A stretch of 64,000 nucleotides of DNA from Sciscionella marina DSM 45152 (GTDB taxonomy: Bacteria; Actinomycetota; Actinomycetes; Mycobacteriales; Pseudonocardiaceae): NCBI RefSeq assembly GCF_000379465.1, contig NZ_KB905391.1, forward strand, positions 1 to 64,000. Reading direction: 5' to 3'. Every line of letters starts with the position of its first letter. Position 1 is the stretch's first letter. The notes below the pieces were generated by a model that had not been told where the DNA came from, ran no database searches, and saw only the letters and a list, made by a program, of their open reading frames with translations. Below are positions 1 through 8,213 of the stretch, piece by piece. The translations under genes and the position numbers were made by a program.

Positions 1-122
1 CACAGTCTTTTTTCAGGACTCCGTGAAGGGTCCAGGGGATCAGAGTGCTCACCTGCCAGCAGCTACCGGGCGCGAGTCTGCCGGATAGCCGACCCGCTAA
101 CCCTCATTAGGGGAGTCACGAC

Positions 123-1367
123 GTGCGTGTTCTGTTGACGACGGTGGGGTCACGCGGAGATGTCGAACCGTTGGTGGGGCTGGCGGCGGCGGTGCGCGAA
201 CTCGGTTCGGAGGTGCGGGTGTGCGCGCCACCGGACGAGGATTTCGCGAAGCTGCTGGCCCGTATCGATGTGCCACTGGTGCCGCTGAGCCCGCGGACGG
301 TGCGCTCGGTGGTCGCCGGAACGAAGCGCCCGACGGCCGAGGACGCGTTCCGGTTCGCCGCTGAACTGGTCGCCGCGCGATTCCAGACACTCACGACCGC
401 CGCGCAGGGTTGTGACGCGCTGCTGGCGACCGGACTGCTGCCCGCTGGTGCCCGGGATGTCGCCGAGAAACTGGGCATCCCTTATGTGTTCGCCTGTTTC
501 CACAGCTATGGGCTGCCCTCGCGAGACCGCCCGCCGCTCGGACGTCCGGGCACACCCAGCTCGGAAGGGGAGACCGACAATCGGGTGCTGTGGGAGCTGG
601 ACGCCCAGGGGGTGAACGCGATGTATCGCGAACCGCTCAACACCCATCGGGCGGAGATCGGGCTGCCGCCGGTGGACGACGTGCGCCACCACGTGGTGAC
701 CGAACGGCCGTGGCTGGCCGCGGCCGGGCCACTGTGCCCGGCCGATGACGTCACCGAGCTCGAGCTCGTGCGGACGGGGGCATGGATTCTGCCCGACGAG
801 CGGCCGCTTCCGGACGGACTGGAGGCGTTCCTGGAAGCCGGTGAGCCACCGGTGTACGTGGGCTTCGGCAGCATGGCCGCATATCTCCCGGAGGACCTGG
901 CCCGGGTGGCGATCGAGGCGGTTCGCGCGCTGGGCCGCCGGATCGTCCTGGCCCGAGGCTGGGCCGAGTTGGCGCCTATCGACGAGGCGGGGGACTGCTT
1001 CGTCCTCGGTGAGGTCAACCAGCAGCAGCTGTTCCGCAGGGTGGCCGCCGTCGTGCACCACGGCGGGGCGGGCACCACGACCACGGCAGCCCTGGCCGGT
1101 GTGCCCCAGATGATCGTGCCGCAGATCGCGGACCAGCCGCACTGGGCGGCCCGGGTGGCCGAACTGGGCATCGGTGCGGCACACGAGGGTTCGCGGCCGA
1201 CCGTCGAATCGCTCACTGCCGTGCTCGCCGTGGTCCTGGCTCCCGCGACCGAGAAGCGAGCCAGGACCACGGCGAGCACGATCCGAACCGATGGAGCGAC
1301 GGTGGCCGCGAAGCTGCTTCGCGACGCGGCCGACCGGAACCGCTACCAGGCGCGGCCGACGGTGTAG
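123..1367 (+). CDS. GT1-family (UGT/MGT-like) glycosyltransferase
   Basis: A 414-residue enzyme of the GT1 family, which transfers a sugar from a nucleotide-sugar donor to a lipid, sterol or secondary metabolite. The N-terminus MRVLLTTVGSRGD is the typical first Rossmann strand and loop of MGT/UGT enzymes. The C-terminal domain carries the donor-binding HHGGAGTTTTAALAGVP stretch around residues 311-327 and the following DQPHWA. The GTG start is set by AGGGGAG at 109-115, 7 nt upstream. No biosynthetic cluster surrounds it, so the acceptor cannot be read from context. Its 3' end overlaps the convergent NlpC/P60 gene by 25 bp. Family assignment is firm, substrate unknown. Confidence 0.88.
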   Translation: MRVLLTTVGSRGDVEPLVGLAAAVRELGSEVRVCAPPDEDFAKLLARIDVPLVPLSPRTVRSVVAGTKRPTAEDAFRFAAELVAARFQTLTTAAQGCDALLATGLLPAGARDVAEKLGIPYVFACFHSYGLPSRDRPPLGRPGTPSSEGETDNRVLWELDAQGVNAMYREPLNTHRAEIGLPPVDDVRHHVVTERPWLAAAGPLCPADDVTELELVRTGAWILPDERPLPDGLEAFLEAGEPPVYVGFGSMAAYLPEDLARVAIEAVRALGRRIVLARGWAELAPIDEAGDCFVLGEVNQQQLFRRVAAVVHHGGAGTTTTAALAGVPQMIVPQIADQPHWAARVAELGIGAAHEGSRPTVESLTAVLAVVLAPATEKRARTTASTIRTDGATVAAKLLRDAADRNRYQARPTV

Positions 1368-2182
1368 CTGTTCGTCCAGATGTTCTGCAGCTTCACTACG
1401 TCGCCGGAGTCCGGGGCGGTCCAGATCTTGTGATTGCCCGCGTAGACGGCGGCGTGGTACACGCTGCGGCCGTTGGCGAAGAAGATGATGTCGCCCGGCG
1501 CGGCCTGGCCCTTGGCAATACTCCGCGTCGCGTTGCGCTGCGCGCCCGAGCTGTGGGGCAGGTTGATGCCGACGGCCTTGTGCGCGAACTGAGTGAGCCC
1601 GGAGCAGTCGAAGGAACGGGGTCCGGTGGCGCCGTATTTGTACGGCTTTCCGTGCTGGGCCGCCGCGGCGTTCACGATTCGCTGGTTGATGGACTCGGGT
1701 GGTGTCGGTTTCTTGGTGTAGACGACCGAGACGCTGGACAACGCTCCGGAGTAGAAGCCGGCACCGGGGAAGGAGATGCGCCACTGGGAGCTGCCGGCGA
1801 CGTTCGCGGACAGGGTGGCGTGCCCGTTTTCGTCTGTCTTGGCGGTGGGGCCGTCATGCCAGGCGCCGTCGCCGGTTCGCCATTGCAGTTCGACTTCCTG
1901 GTCGGCGAGTGGCCTTTCGCCGGATTTCAGGGTTCCGCCGAAGTTCACCTTCGCATTCTCGGTGACGGTCGATTTCTCGGCAGTGTCCATGCTCTGCGTG
2001 GTGGTGATTCCGCCGGATTTGGTCTTCGGCGATGCCGAGGCGGTGGTCGCGCTCGCCACGACACCTCCGGTGATCGCCGCGCCGACCAGCAGCGCGGATC
2101 CGACTCTGCGGGGAGCACTCGGACGGTACGGAAGGGACACGGTCCACTGTTCGGACGCACCTGTCCACTTGTGGCTTGGCAC
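1343..2182 (-). CDS. Secreted NlpC/P60 peptidoglycan endopeptidase with Ig-like domain
   Basis: A 279-residue exported cell-wall hydrolase expected to cut gamma-D-Glu-diaminopimelate bonds in peptide stems. Residues 1-45 form a long signal sequence (basic stretch, hydrophobic SALLVGAAITGGVVASATT, then ASAS). A beta-rich linker domain covers about residues 60-150, and NlpC/P60 the last 115 residues, with catalytic Cys in RSFDCSG (about C193) and His in YHAAVY (about H243). I chose the GTG at 2182 over the in-frame TTG at 2203 because GGAGG lies 8 nt before the GTG. It may take the RipA/RipB-type role, since no ripAB pair is seen next to moxR in this window. That role is inferred. Confidence 0.9.
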   Translation of the reverse strand: MPSHKWTGASEQWTVSLPYRPSAPRRVGSALLVGAAITGGVVASATTASASPKTKSGGITTTQSMDTAEKSTVTENAKVNFGGTLKSGERPLADQEVELQWRTGDGAWHDGPTAKTDENGHATLSANVAGSSQWRISFPGAGFYSGALSSVSVVYTKKPTPPESINQRIVNAAAAQHGKPYKYGATGPRSFDCSGLTQFAHKAVGINLPHSSGAQRNATRSIAKGQAAPGDIIFFANGRSVYHAAVYAGNHKIWTAPDSGDVVKLQNIWTNSYTVGRAW

Positions 2183-2314
2183 GGAGATTCCCTCCAGGTC
2201 CAATCAAACGAGTTTATCGGGGGTCATCGTTTGTGATCGGGCCGAGGCCGCCAAGGTTCGGGGGAGCGATCTCGAACCGATCACGGAACGATAAACACGG
2301 GGGGACCCGGAATG

Positions 2315-2360
2315 AAAAGACCCGCCGCCCGATCGGTGTTCCGTGTCGGTCGACGGGTCT
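2315..2360 (-). terminator. Probable rho-independent terminator downstream of qor
   Basis: In the 305-bp gap 2183-2487 a 7-bp stem AGACCCG/CGGGTCT (2318-2324 with 2354-2360) continues inward with two further short paired blocks. On the minus strand it is followed by CTTTTC. It fits a terminator for the quinone oxidoreductase about 130 nt upstream, or an attenuator in the NlpC/P60 leader. I looked for the conserved core of a ydaO c-di-AMP riboswitch here and did not find it. Nothing else in the gap is convincing. Confidence 0.5.
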
Positions 2361-2487
2361 GTTTCGCTCTGTTCGAATTTGTGCAGGTCAGCACCGAGAA
2401 GATCAACGACGTGTGAGCGGCGCACCGGTTGTCTTTTGTGACTCAGATCACGGCATAATCGTGGCCTCGCTCACGCAGGGCGATGGG

Positions 2488-3462
2488 TTACGGGACCAGG
2501 AGCAGTTTTCCGGTGGTCTTGCGCCCTTCCAGGTCACGGTGCGCGTTCGCGGCCTCGGCCAGCGGGTAGCTGCCGCCGATCCGGACGTTCAGCGAACCGT
2601 TCCCCACCGCCTCGAACAGCTCACCGACCCGCCACTCGTACTCGGTACGGTCGGCGATGTACGGGCCGAGGGAAGGCCGGGTGACGAACAGCGAACCCGC
2701 CGCATTGAGCCGCTGTAGGTCGAACGGCGGCACCTGGCCACTCGATCCGCCGAAGAGCACCAGGTAGCCGCGTGGGCGGATGCTGGCCAAGCTCGCGTCG
2801 AAGGTGTCCTTGCCGACCCCGTCGTAGACGACCGAGACCCCGATTCCCCCGGTCAGCTCGCGCAGCTTGGTGTCGAAGCCTTCGTAGCCGAGCACCTCGT
2901 CCGCACCCGCCCCGGTGGCCAGTGCCCGCTTCTCGGCAGTGGAGGCGGTCGCGATCACCCGGGCGCCGAGTGATTTGGCGAGCTGCACGAGCAGCAGGCC
3001 GACTCCGCCCGCGGCCGCGTGCACGAGAACCGTGTCCGTCTCGTCCACCCGATAGGTAGAGCGCAGCAGGTAGTGCGCGGTGAGTCCCTGCAGCATCAGC
3101 GCGCCCGCGGTCTTCGTGTCCACGTCGTCCGGGATGCGTACGGCCCGCTCCACGGGAACGACGGTGTGTTCCGCGTAGCTGCCCGCCGCCCAGACCCAGG
3201 CAACGCGGTCACCGGGGGTGAAATCACTCGCCTCGTCGCCGACCGCCTCGACGGTCCCCGCCCCCTCGAGCCCGAGCGCGTGCGGGAGTTCCACGGAGTA
3301 CACCCCGGAACGCTGATAAGTGTCGATGAAGTTCACCCCGGCGGCCTCGACCCGGACCAGCAACTGCCCGGCCCCCGCCTCGCGGGTGACCTCATCGAGC
3401 CGGAGCACCTCGGGACCACCGGTCTCGTGTACCCGGATTGCGTTCGTCACGTTCGCTGTCAC
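2488..3462 (-). CDS. qor: NADPH:quinone oxidoreductase, zinc-free MDR family
   Basis: A 324-residue medium-chain reductase that uses NADPH to reduce quinones or enones. It has the GroES-like N-terminal fold (GLEGAGTVEAVGDEAS around residues 65-80) and the nucleotide-binding loop AAAGGVGLLLVQLAK around 150-165. It lacks the cysteine cluster of zinc alcohol dehydrogenases. The length is normal. The start is GTG at 3462 with GAGG 10 nt upstream; a GTG five codons later is possible. It is divergent from the small gene at 3513, in the same relation as M. tuberculosis qor (Rv1454c) and Rv1455, and heads the conserved synteny block. Confidence 0.88.
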   Translation of the reverse strand: MTANVTNAIRVHETGGPEVLRLDEVTREAGAGQLLVRVEAAGVNFIDTYQRSGVYSVELPHALGLEGAGTVEAVGDEASDFTPGDRVAWVWAAGSYAEHTVVPVERAVRIPDDVDTKTAGALMLQGLTAHYLLRSTYRVDETDTVLVHAAAGGVGLLLVQLAKSLGARVIATASTAEKRALATGAGADEVLGYEGFDTKLRELTGGIGVSVVYDGVGKDTFDASLASIRPRGYLVLFGGSSGQVPPFDLQRLNAAGSLFVTRPSLGPYIADRTEYEWRVGELFEAVGNGSLNVRIGGSYPLAEAANAHRDLEGRKTTGKLLLVP

Positions 3463-3512
3463 TTCCCGGAATCCTCCTCAACCGAGTGTTGTCGGCGATT
3501 AGGGTGGCACGC

Positions 3513-3821
3513 ATGACAGACGAGCAGACAGCCGCACCGAACCAGCGTGAGCTGGCCGCGGTGCGTGGGTTCATCGCGGCACACGGTGAACAGGTTCGCG
3601 CGGTGGTGGAGAACATCGGCAAGGCGGGCGCCCGGGTGGTGCTGGTCGGCGAGGACGGAGCGCTCGGCGACGTCGTGGTGCGCGGGGGAGTCGAGGCCGC
3701 CGAGGCACTCGTGGCCGCGAGCGGACTGGAATCGGGCAGCTGGGACGGCCCGACGGTGGCCGCGGTGCAGATCGGTTCGGCGCACCGCAGGGCGATGGCC
3801 GGTCCGCGGGCCGGCCGGTAG
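3513..3821 (+). CDS. Small conserved actinobacterial protein (Rv1455-position)
   Basis: A 102-residue soluble protein with no motif I can name. Residues 14-45 look helical (NQRELAAVRGFIAAHGEQVRAVVENIG). A central VVLVGEDGALGDVVVRGGVEAAEALVAAS resembles a small alpha/beta fold, and the tail is Arg/Gly-rich. The ATG at 3513 has no strong ribosome site but is preceded by TAGGGT (3500-3505) 7 nt away, so it is probably leaderless. It ends 9 bp from the convergent COX15 gene. Its place between qor and the COX15/ABC genes matches M. tuberculosis Rv1455. Function unknown. Confidence 0.75.
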   Translation: MTDEQTAAPNQRELAAVRGFIAAHGEQVRAVVENIGKAGARVVLVGEDGALGDVVVRGGVEAAEALVAASGLESGSWDGPTVAAVQIGSAHRRAMAGPRAGR

Positions 3822-3830
3822 CGTGCCCCT

Positions 3831-4814
3831 TCAGACCTGCTGGGCGTCCAGCTTCTCGGCTTCGGGAGCGGGTGCGCCGAGGCGTGGGCCGCGATCGCGC
3901 GCCGCGCACCACAATGCGGCGGTGCTCGCGGTGACCACGACCGCGCCGATCACGTGCACGACCACGAGCGCCATGGGCACACTCAGCAGGTACTGCACGA
4001 AGCCGATCAGCCCCTGGATCAGGGTGACCGCGAGCAGCGTCCAGTAGCGGCGCCACATCTGCCTGGTCGCGGAGAACGCGCGCAAGGCGAAGCCGAGCGC
4101 GACGAGCATCGCGAGGAAAGCCACCAGCAGATCACCGTGCAGCTGGGTGAGCGAGGCGACGGGCAGCGGGAGTCGTGGCGAACGGGCATCCCCGCCGTGC
4201 GGACCGGCCGCGGTGACCAGGGTGCCCGCGATCAGCAGCACGGTGAACACCACGGAGAGCGCGACGAGCAGGCCGCGCAGTGGAAGCGGGAGCAGCCAGC
4301 GCGGTTTGGCATCGCCCTCGTCGATCGTGCGCAGGTGCACGATGGACAGCCAGACCAAGGCCGGGCTGACCAGGAAGTGCACGCACACGATCCACCAGCT
4401 CAGCCCGGTGAGCACGGTGATCCCGCCGATGACCGCCTCGGCGACCACGCCGAGCAGCATCACCCCGGCGAGCATGACCTGGCGGTTGCGGCGCGGTTTG
4501 GCGAGCACCGCGAGCAGGAACACGATCAGGGTGACGACGCCGACCACGCCGGAGAGCATCCGGTTGCCGAACTCGATCCAGGTGTTCGCCGGATCGATAC
4601 CGGAATGCGCGATCGGGACGAGACTGCTCGCGGTGCACCGGGGCCAGGTCGGGCAGCCGAGCCCGGAACTGGTGACACGCACGACCGCGCCGGTGACGGC
4701 GATGAGGCATTGCAGCCCGACGAGTACGACCGCGGAAAGGTGCTGGAGCCGGTACGAGGGGGCGAGGCGGGAGAGGGACGGCACGAGGTCGATGGTAGGC
4801 CGGTGATCCGTCAC
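3831..4814 (-). CDS. ctaA: COX15/CtaA-family heme A synthase-like membrane protein
   Basis: A 327-residue integral membrane protein of the heme A synthase family, which oxidises the C8 methyl of heme O for cytochrome aa3. About eight hydrophobic helices are visible. Family marks include SSGLGCPTWPRC with paired cysteines in the first periplasmic loop, EFGNRMLSG, and histidines in WIVCVHF, LTQLHGDL and VVVHVIG as likely heme ligands. The GTG start at 4814 overlaps the permease stop by 4 bp (GTGA), so the gene is translationally coupled to the ABC exporter. The M. tuberculosis counterpart, Rv1456c, has been annotated as part of an antibiotic transporter. Heme A synthesis is the better reading, but a role with the exporter remains open. 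Confidence 0.87.
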   Translation of the reverse strand: MTDHRPTIDLVPSLSRLAPSYRLQHLSAVVLVGLQCLIAVTGAVVRVTSSGLGCPTWPRCTASSLVPIAHSGIDPANTWIEFGNRMLSGVVGVVTLIVFLLAVLAKPRRNRQVMLAGVMLLGVVAEAVIGGITVLTGLSWWIVCVHFLVSPALVWLSIVHLRTIDEGDAKPRWLLPLPLRGLLVALSVVFTVLLIAGTLVTAAGPHGGDARSPRLPLPVASLTQLHGDLLVAFLAMLVALGFALRAFSATRQMWRRYWTLLAVTLIQGLIGFVQYLLSVPMALVVVHVIGAVVVTASTAALWCAARDRGPRLGAPAPEAEKLDAQQV

Positions 4815-5584
4815 ACAAACCGGGTGGTCCGCGTGGCCACCCCGCCCGCGACCAGAGCCCAGACGGCGAGCACGGCGATCGGTTGCCATCCGGGCCAGCC
4901 ACCGGAGGCCAGCGCGGTGTGCAGACCCTCGGCGAGTGCCCCGGACGGCAGGAAGTTCACGATCGCGGCGAACCCGTCCCGCGCGCCGACCGCGATCCCG
5001 CCGGCGAGCAACAGCACGAACCACACCAGGTTCGCCACGGCAAGCACGATCTCCGCGCGTACCGCCCCGCCGAGCAGCACGCCGAGTGCACCGAAGGCAG
5101 CGGTACCCAGCAGCACGAGCAGCACCGCGGCCGGGAGCCCGCTCGCTGCCGGGGACCAGCCGAGCAGCAGCGCGATCACCGAGAGGACCACCAGCTGGAT
5201 GATCACCACGGCCAGCGCGGCGAGCATCCGGCCGCCGACGATCGACCAGCGCGGCACCGCGGTCGCGGCCAGCCTGCGCAGTACCCCGTAGCGGCGGTCG
5301 AAGCCGAGGCTGATCGCCTGACTGGTGAACGCGCTCGACATGATGGCCAGTGCCAGGATCCGGGGCGCGATGGTGTCGACGCGGGGTGCGGGCACCGGGA
5401 TGAAACCGGCCAGGTCGAGCCCGATGAGCAACACGATCGGGATCAGCAGGGTCAGCAGCACCTGTTCGCCGTTGCGCAGCGCGAGCCTGGTCTCGGTGAG
5501 CGCCTGCACGCCGAGGATCCGGGCGAGCCCGGCCCGGCCGGGATCGGGGCGGAAGGTACCCGCGGCGAAGGTCGGCTCGCTCAT
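4811..5584 (-). CDS. ABC-2 type exporter permease
   Basis: A 257-residue membrane subunit with about six transmembrane helices in the ABC-2 (drug/daunorubicin exporter) pattern: a cytoplasmic N-terminus, helix LLTLLIPIVLLIGLDLAGF around residues 40-58, and the loop ISLGFDRRYGVLRRLAATAVPR typical of this family. The ATG at 5584 overlaps the ATPase stop (ATGA), and its own stop overlaps the COX15 start. The order ATPase, permease, COX15 matches Rv1458c-Rv1456c. Substrate unknown; heme, a heme precursor or a lipid are possibilities suggested only by the coupling to COX15. Confidence 0.88.
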   Translation of the reverse strand: MSEPTFAAGTFRPDPGRAGLARILGVQALTETRLALRNGEQVLLTLLIPIVLLIGLDLAGFIPVPAPRVDTIAPRILALAIMSSAFTSQAISLGFDRRYGVLRRLAATAVPRWSIVGGRMLAALAVVIIQLVVLSVIALLLGWSPAASGLPAAVLLVLLGTAAFGALGVLLGGAVRAEIVLAVANLVWFVLLLAGGIAVGARDGFAAIVNFLPSGALAEGLHTALASGGWPGWQPIAVLAVWALVAGGVATRTTRFV

Positions 5585-6507
5585 GAGCGCAGCTCCCGTC
5601 CGGTCAGTTCGAGGAAGACGTCTTCGAGGGTGCGCTTGCCGACCTGCAGCTCCTCGGCGAGCACCCCGTGCTGGGCGCACCATGCGGTGACGGTCGAGAC
5701 CACCTGCGGGTCGATCGCCCCGCACACCAGATAGGCGCCCGGTTTCGTCTCGTCCGCGGTGTACCCCTCGGGCAGCGCCGCGGTGAGCAGGTCGAGATCC
5801 AGGCCGGTGCGGGCGCGGAAGGTCAGCTGCTGGGTGTCCGGGGCGGCCGCGGTGAGCTCGCCCGGAGTCCCCGCGGCGACCACCGTGCCGTGGTCCACGA
5901 TCACCACCTCATCGGCGAGCGCCTCGGCCTCCTCCATGAGATGGGTGGTGAGCAGCACCCCGACCCCATCCGCGCGCAGGGCCCGCACCAGTTCCCACAC
6001 CAGGTGCCGCGCCTGCGGGTCCATGCCCGCGGTCGGTTCGTCGAGGAACACCAGTTCCGGCCGGGACACCAGCGCGCAGGCCAGCGAGAGCCGCTGCTGC
6101 TGGCCACCGGAGAGCCGTTTGTACGGGGTGCGCCGGGCCGCGTCGAGCCCGAGCACGCGCAGCAGCCATTCCGGATCGAGCGGATGGCGCGCGGTGGCCG
6201 CGACCAGGCGCAGCATCTCCGCGGCCAGCACTCCGGGATAGGCGCCGCCGCCCTGGGGCATCACGCCGATACGTTCCCGCAGCTTGCCGGACGCGGTGGC
6301 CGGATCCATGCCGAGCACCCGCACCCGCCCCGAGTCCGGGGTGCCGAATCCGGTGCAGAGCTCGACGGTCGTGGTCTTGCCCGCCCCGTTCGGACCGAGC
6401 AGCGCGAGTACGCAACCGGCGGGCATATGCAGGTCGATGCCCGCGAGCGCGGTAGTGGCCCCGTAGGTCTTCACCAGATTCTCGATCTGCAGCGCCGGCT
6501 CGGTCAC
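5581..6507 (-). CDS. ABC transporter ATP-binding protein (DrrA type)
   Basis: A 308-residue ATPase partner of the ABC-2 permease. It has Walker A GPNGAGKTT (about residues 37-45), signature LSGGQQQR, Walker B VFLDEPTAGMD, H-loop TTHLMEEAE and the extra C-terminal domain ending TLEDVFLELTGREL found in DrrA-like exporters. The GTG start at 6507 lacks a ribosome site. TAGCAT (minus strand, 6520-6515) ends 7 nt before it, suggesting a leaderless mRNA that drives ATPase, permease and COX15 as one operon. The reading frame stays open far upstream, but that part is non-coding in character. Confidence 0.9.
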   Translation of the reverse strand: MTEPALQIENLVKTYGATTALAGIDLHMPAGCVLALLGPNGAGKTTTVELCTGFGTPDSGRVRVLGMDPATASGKLRERIGVMPQGGGAYPGVLAAEMLRLVAATARHPLDPEWLLRVLGLDAARRTPYKRLSGGQQQRLSLACALVSRPELVFLDEPTAGMDPQARHLVWELVRALRADGVGVLLTTHLMEEAEALADEVVIVDHGTVVAAGTPGELTAAAPDTQQLTFRARTGLDLDLLTAALPEGYTADETKPGAYLVCGAIDPQVVSTVTAWCAQHGVLAEELQVGKRTLEDVFLELTGRELRS

Positions 6508-6612
6508 GGCGTCGATGCTAGGCCGGTGGGTGAGGTCACACGGGGTGAGGGGGTAGGGACAACCCCCAGCTCGGTCAGGGAAAACCGGAACCCGAAATCG
6601 GGAGGTCTCCCG

Positions 6613-7305
6613 ATGGTGGCGAACCGCGTTCCGCGAAAAGGTTTCCTGGTGACCGAGATCAGGCAACTCGAGTACGGCAGGCGGGCCTGCGGGGCACCCG
6701 TGACCGTGGGCCTCGGTGCGCTCGGCACCGCCGCCGCACTGGTGACCGCGCTGCACGTACTCGCGGGCGGGCAGCTGGATCCGCTGCGGAACACGATCAG
6801 CGAGTACGTGTTCGTGCCGGGCGGCTGGCTGCTCGGGTTGAGCGCGCTCGGGATCGCGGTGGCCGGGTTCGCCACGCTGCTCGGGTTCTCCAGGGCCGGA
6901 CTGGACCGCCCGCTGCCGGTGCGGCTCGCCTTCGGAGCACTGCTGCTCGGGGCGTTGCTCGCCGGGATGTTCCCGACCGACCACGGCGCGCTGAAGACGG
7001 TTCCGGCCTACATCCATCAGTATTCCTCGGGGCTGCTGCTGTTCGGGATCCCGGCACTGGCGTTGTGTGCCGCGGTTGCGGTGGTCCGGCGGGAGCGGAT
7101 GAGCCGGTATGCGGCGATGTTGCGCAGCACCACGGGGGTCGTGGCCGGACTGCTGGGGTGTTTTCTCTCCGCGCATCTTTCGGCGGCGCCGGAGCTGCTG
7201 CGCCAGGGACTCGGGCTCTTCGAACGGGTGCTGTACCTGGCCGAGCTGGTGCTGCTCGGTCAGCTGGTGTATCTGCCGCGCCGGCTGTTGCGGGGTGCCC
7301 GGTGA
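6613..7305 (+). CDS. DUF998-family membrane protein
   Basis: A 230-residue protein with about six transmembrane segments. The DUF998 signature region is DPLRNTISEYVFVPGGWLLGLSALGIAVAGFATLLGF followed by AGMFPTDHG. GGAGG at 6601-6605, 7 nt before ATG 6613, fixes the start and excludes the much longer upstream frame. It overlaps the next transporter gene by 4 bp (GTGA), so 6613-9396 is probably one transcript with the DMT protein and GT4 enzyme. No biochemical function is established for this family that I can state. Confidence 0.82.
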   Translation: MVANRVPRKGFLVTEIRQLEYGRRACGAPVTVGLGALGTAAALVTALHVLAGGQLDPLRNTISEYVFVPGGWLLGLSALGIAVAGFATLLGFSRAGLDRPLPVRLAFGALLLGALLAGMFPTDHGALKTVPAYIHQYSSGLLLFGIPALALCAAVAVVRRERMSRYAAMLRSTTGVVAGLLGCFLSAHLSAAPELLRQGLGLFERVLYLAELVLLGQLVYLPRRLLRGAR

Positions 7306-8213
7306 TCGCGCTGGGGATCGGGCTCGCGGTCCTGGCCGCGGCGGGGTTCGCGGTCGCGGCCCTGATGCAGCACGGGGCGGTCGACCGGCGCGGCACTCGG
7401 GTGCGGGCATTACTCGCGGACCGGCGCTGGCTGCTCGGGCTCGGCTGCCTGGTGTCCGCGTCCGCGTTGCACGCCGTCGCCCTCGCGGTCGCTCCGCTCG
7501 CGGTGGTCCAGCCGATCGGGGTGCTGGCCCTCGCGGGGGCGACCGGGTTCGCCGTGCACGCCAGGCGCGGCCGGGCCCGCGGTGCGGAAGTGACCGGGGT
7601 CGGGCTCGTGGTGCTCGGTTTGGCCGGGTTCCTCGGGTTCGGCGCACCGGCGGTGAGCGCGGCCCCGCCCGGACTGCTCGACACCGTGGTGGCGGGCGGC
7701 GTCGTGCTCGCCGCGGTCGCCGGATGCGTGCTGCTCGGCCTGTTCTGCGGCGGGGTGGCGCGCTGTCTGGGTTTCGCCGCGGCAGGGGCCTGTTGCTATG
7801 CCCTGGTCTCGGTGCTCACCAGGGCGGCGGCGATCACCCTCGGTTCCGGTGGCCTGAGCCTCGCGGTGCTCGCCGTCGTCGCAGCGGCCGTGGTCTCCGC
7901 GCTGGCCGGTGGGTGGCTCATCCAGCACGCCTACGCGGCCGGTTCTCCCGATCTGGTGCTCGCCTGCCAGACCGTCGGTGATCCGGCGATGGCCGTCGGG
8001 CTCGGATTCGGGGTGCTCGGTGAGGCGATGCGCACCGGTTCCGGCTCCATGGCGGTGATCGTGGGTTCCGCGGTCCTCGCGGTGGCCGGGATCACCGTAC
8101 TCGCCAGGGATCGGGCCGGCCATCCGGCTCGTCCCGCTTCAGTCACGACTTTGGTCGATCAACCGAAAGCAGGGGTTACTGATGATCGTTTCGTCCAGCG
8201 CGGCGCCGCATGA
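7302..8213 (+). CDS. DMT-superfamily (EamA-like) integral membrane transporter
   Basis: A 303-residue protein with roughly nine or ten hydrophobic helices and a short polar tail, arranged as two related halves as in EamA/DMT transporters. LAVAPLAVVQPIGVLALAGATG in the first half and ACQTVGDPAMAVGLGFGVLGE in the second are the repeated DMT-type segments. The GTG start overlaps the preceding stop by 4 bp, and its 3' end overlaps the glycosyltransferase start by 32 bp. The link to GT4 and MptB genes suggests cell-envelope glycan or precursor transport, but the substrate is not readable. Confidence 0.75.
   Translation: MIALGIGLAVLAAAGFAVAALMQHGAVDRRGTRVRALLADRRWLLGLGCLVSASALHAVALAVAPLAVVQPIGVLALAGATGFAVHARRGRARGAEVTGVGLVVLGLAGFLGFGAPAVSAAPPGLLDTVVAGGVVLAAVAGCVLLGLFCGGVARCLGFAAAGACCYALVSVLTRAAAITLGSGGLSLAVLAVVAAAVVSALAGGWLIQHAYAAGSPDLVLACQTVGDPAMAVGLGFGVLGEAMRTGSGSMAVIVGSAVLAVAGITVLARDRAGHPARPASVTTLVDQPKAGVTDDRFVQRGAA

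Noticed and set aside
2183-2487. A c-di-AMP (ydaO-type) riboswitch before the NlpC/P60 gene
   Set aside because: Such riboswitches often precede actinobacterial cell-wall hydrolase genes, but the conserved core could not be found. Only a terminator-like hairpin is present.
5581-7647. Reading the ABC ATPase as a 688-residue protein
   Set aside because: The extension is Arg/Pro-rich shadow of the opposite-strand membrane genes. A TAGCAT box and GTG at 6507 fit the true start.
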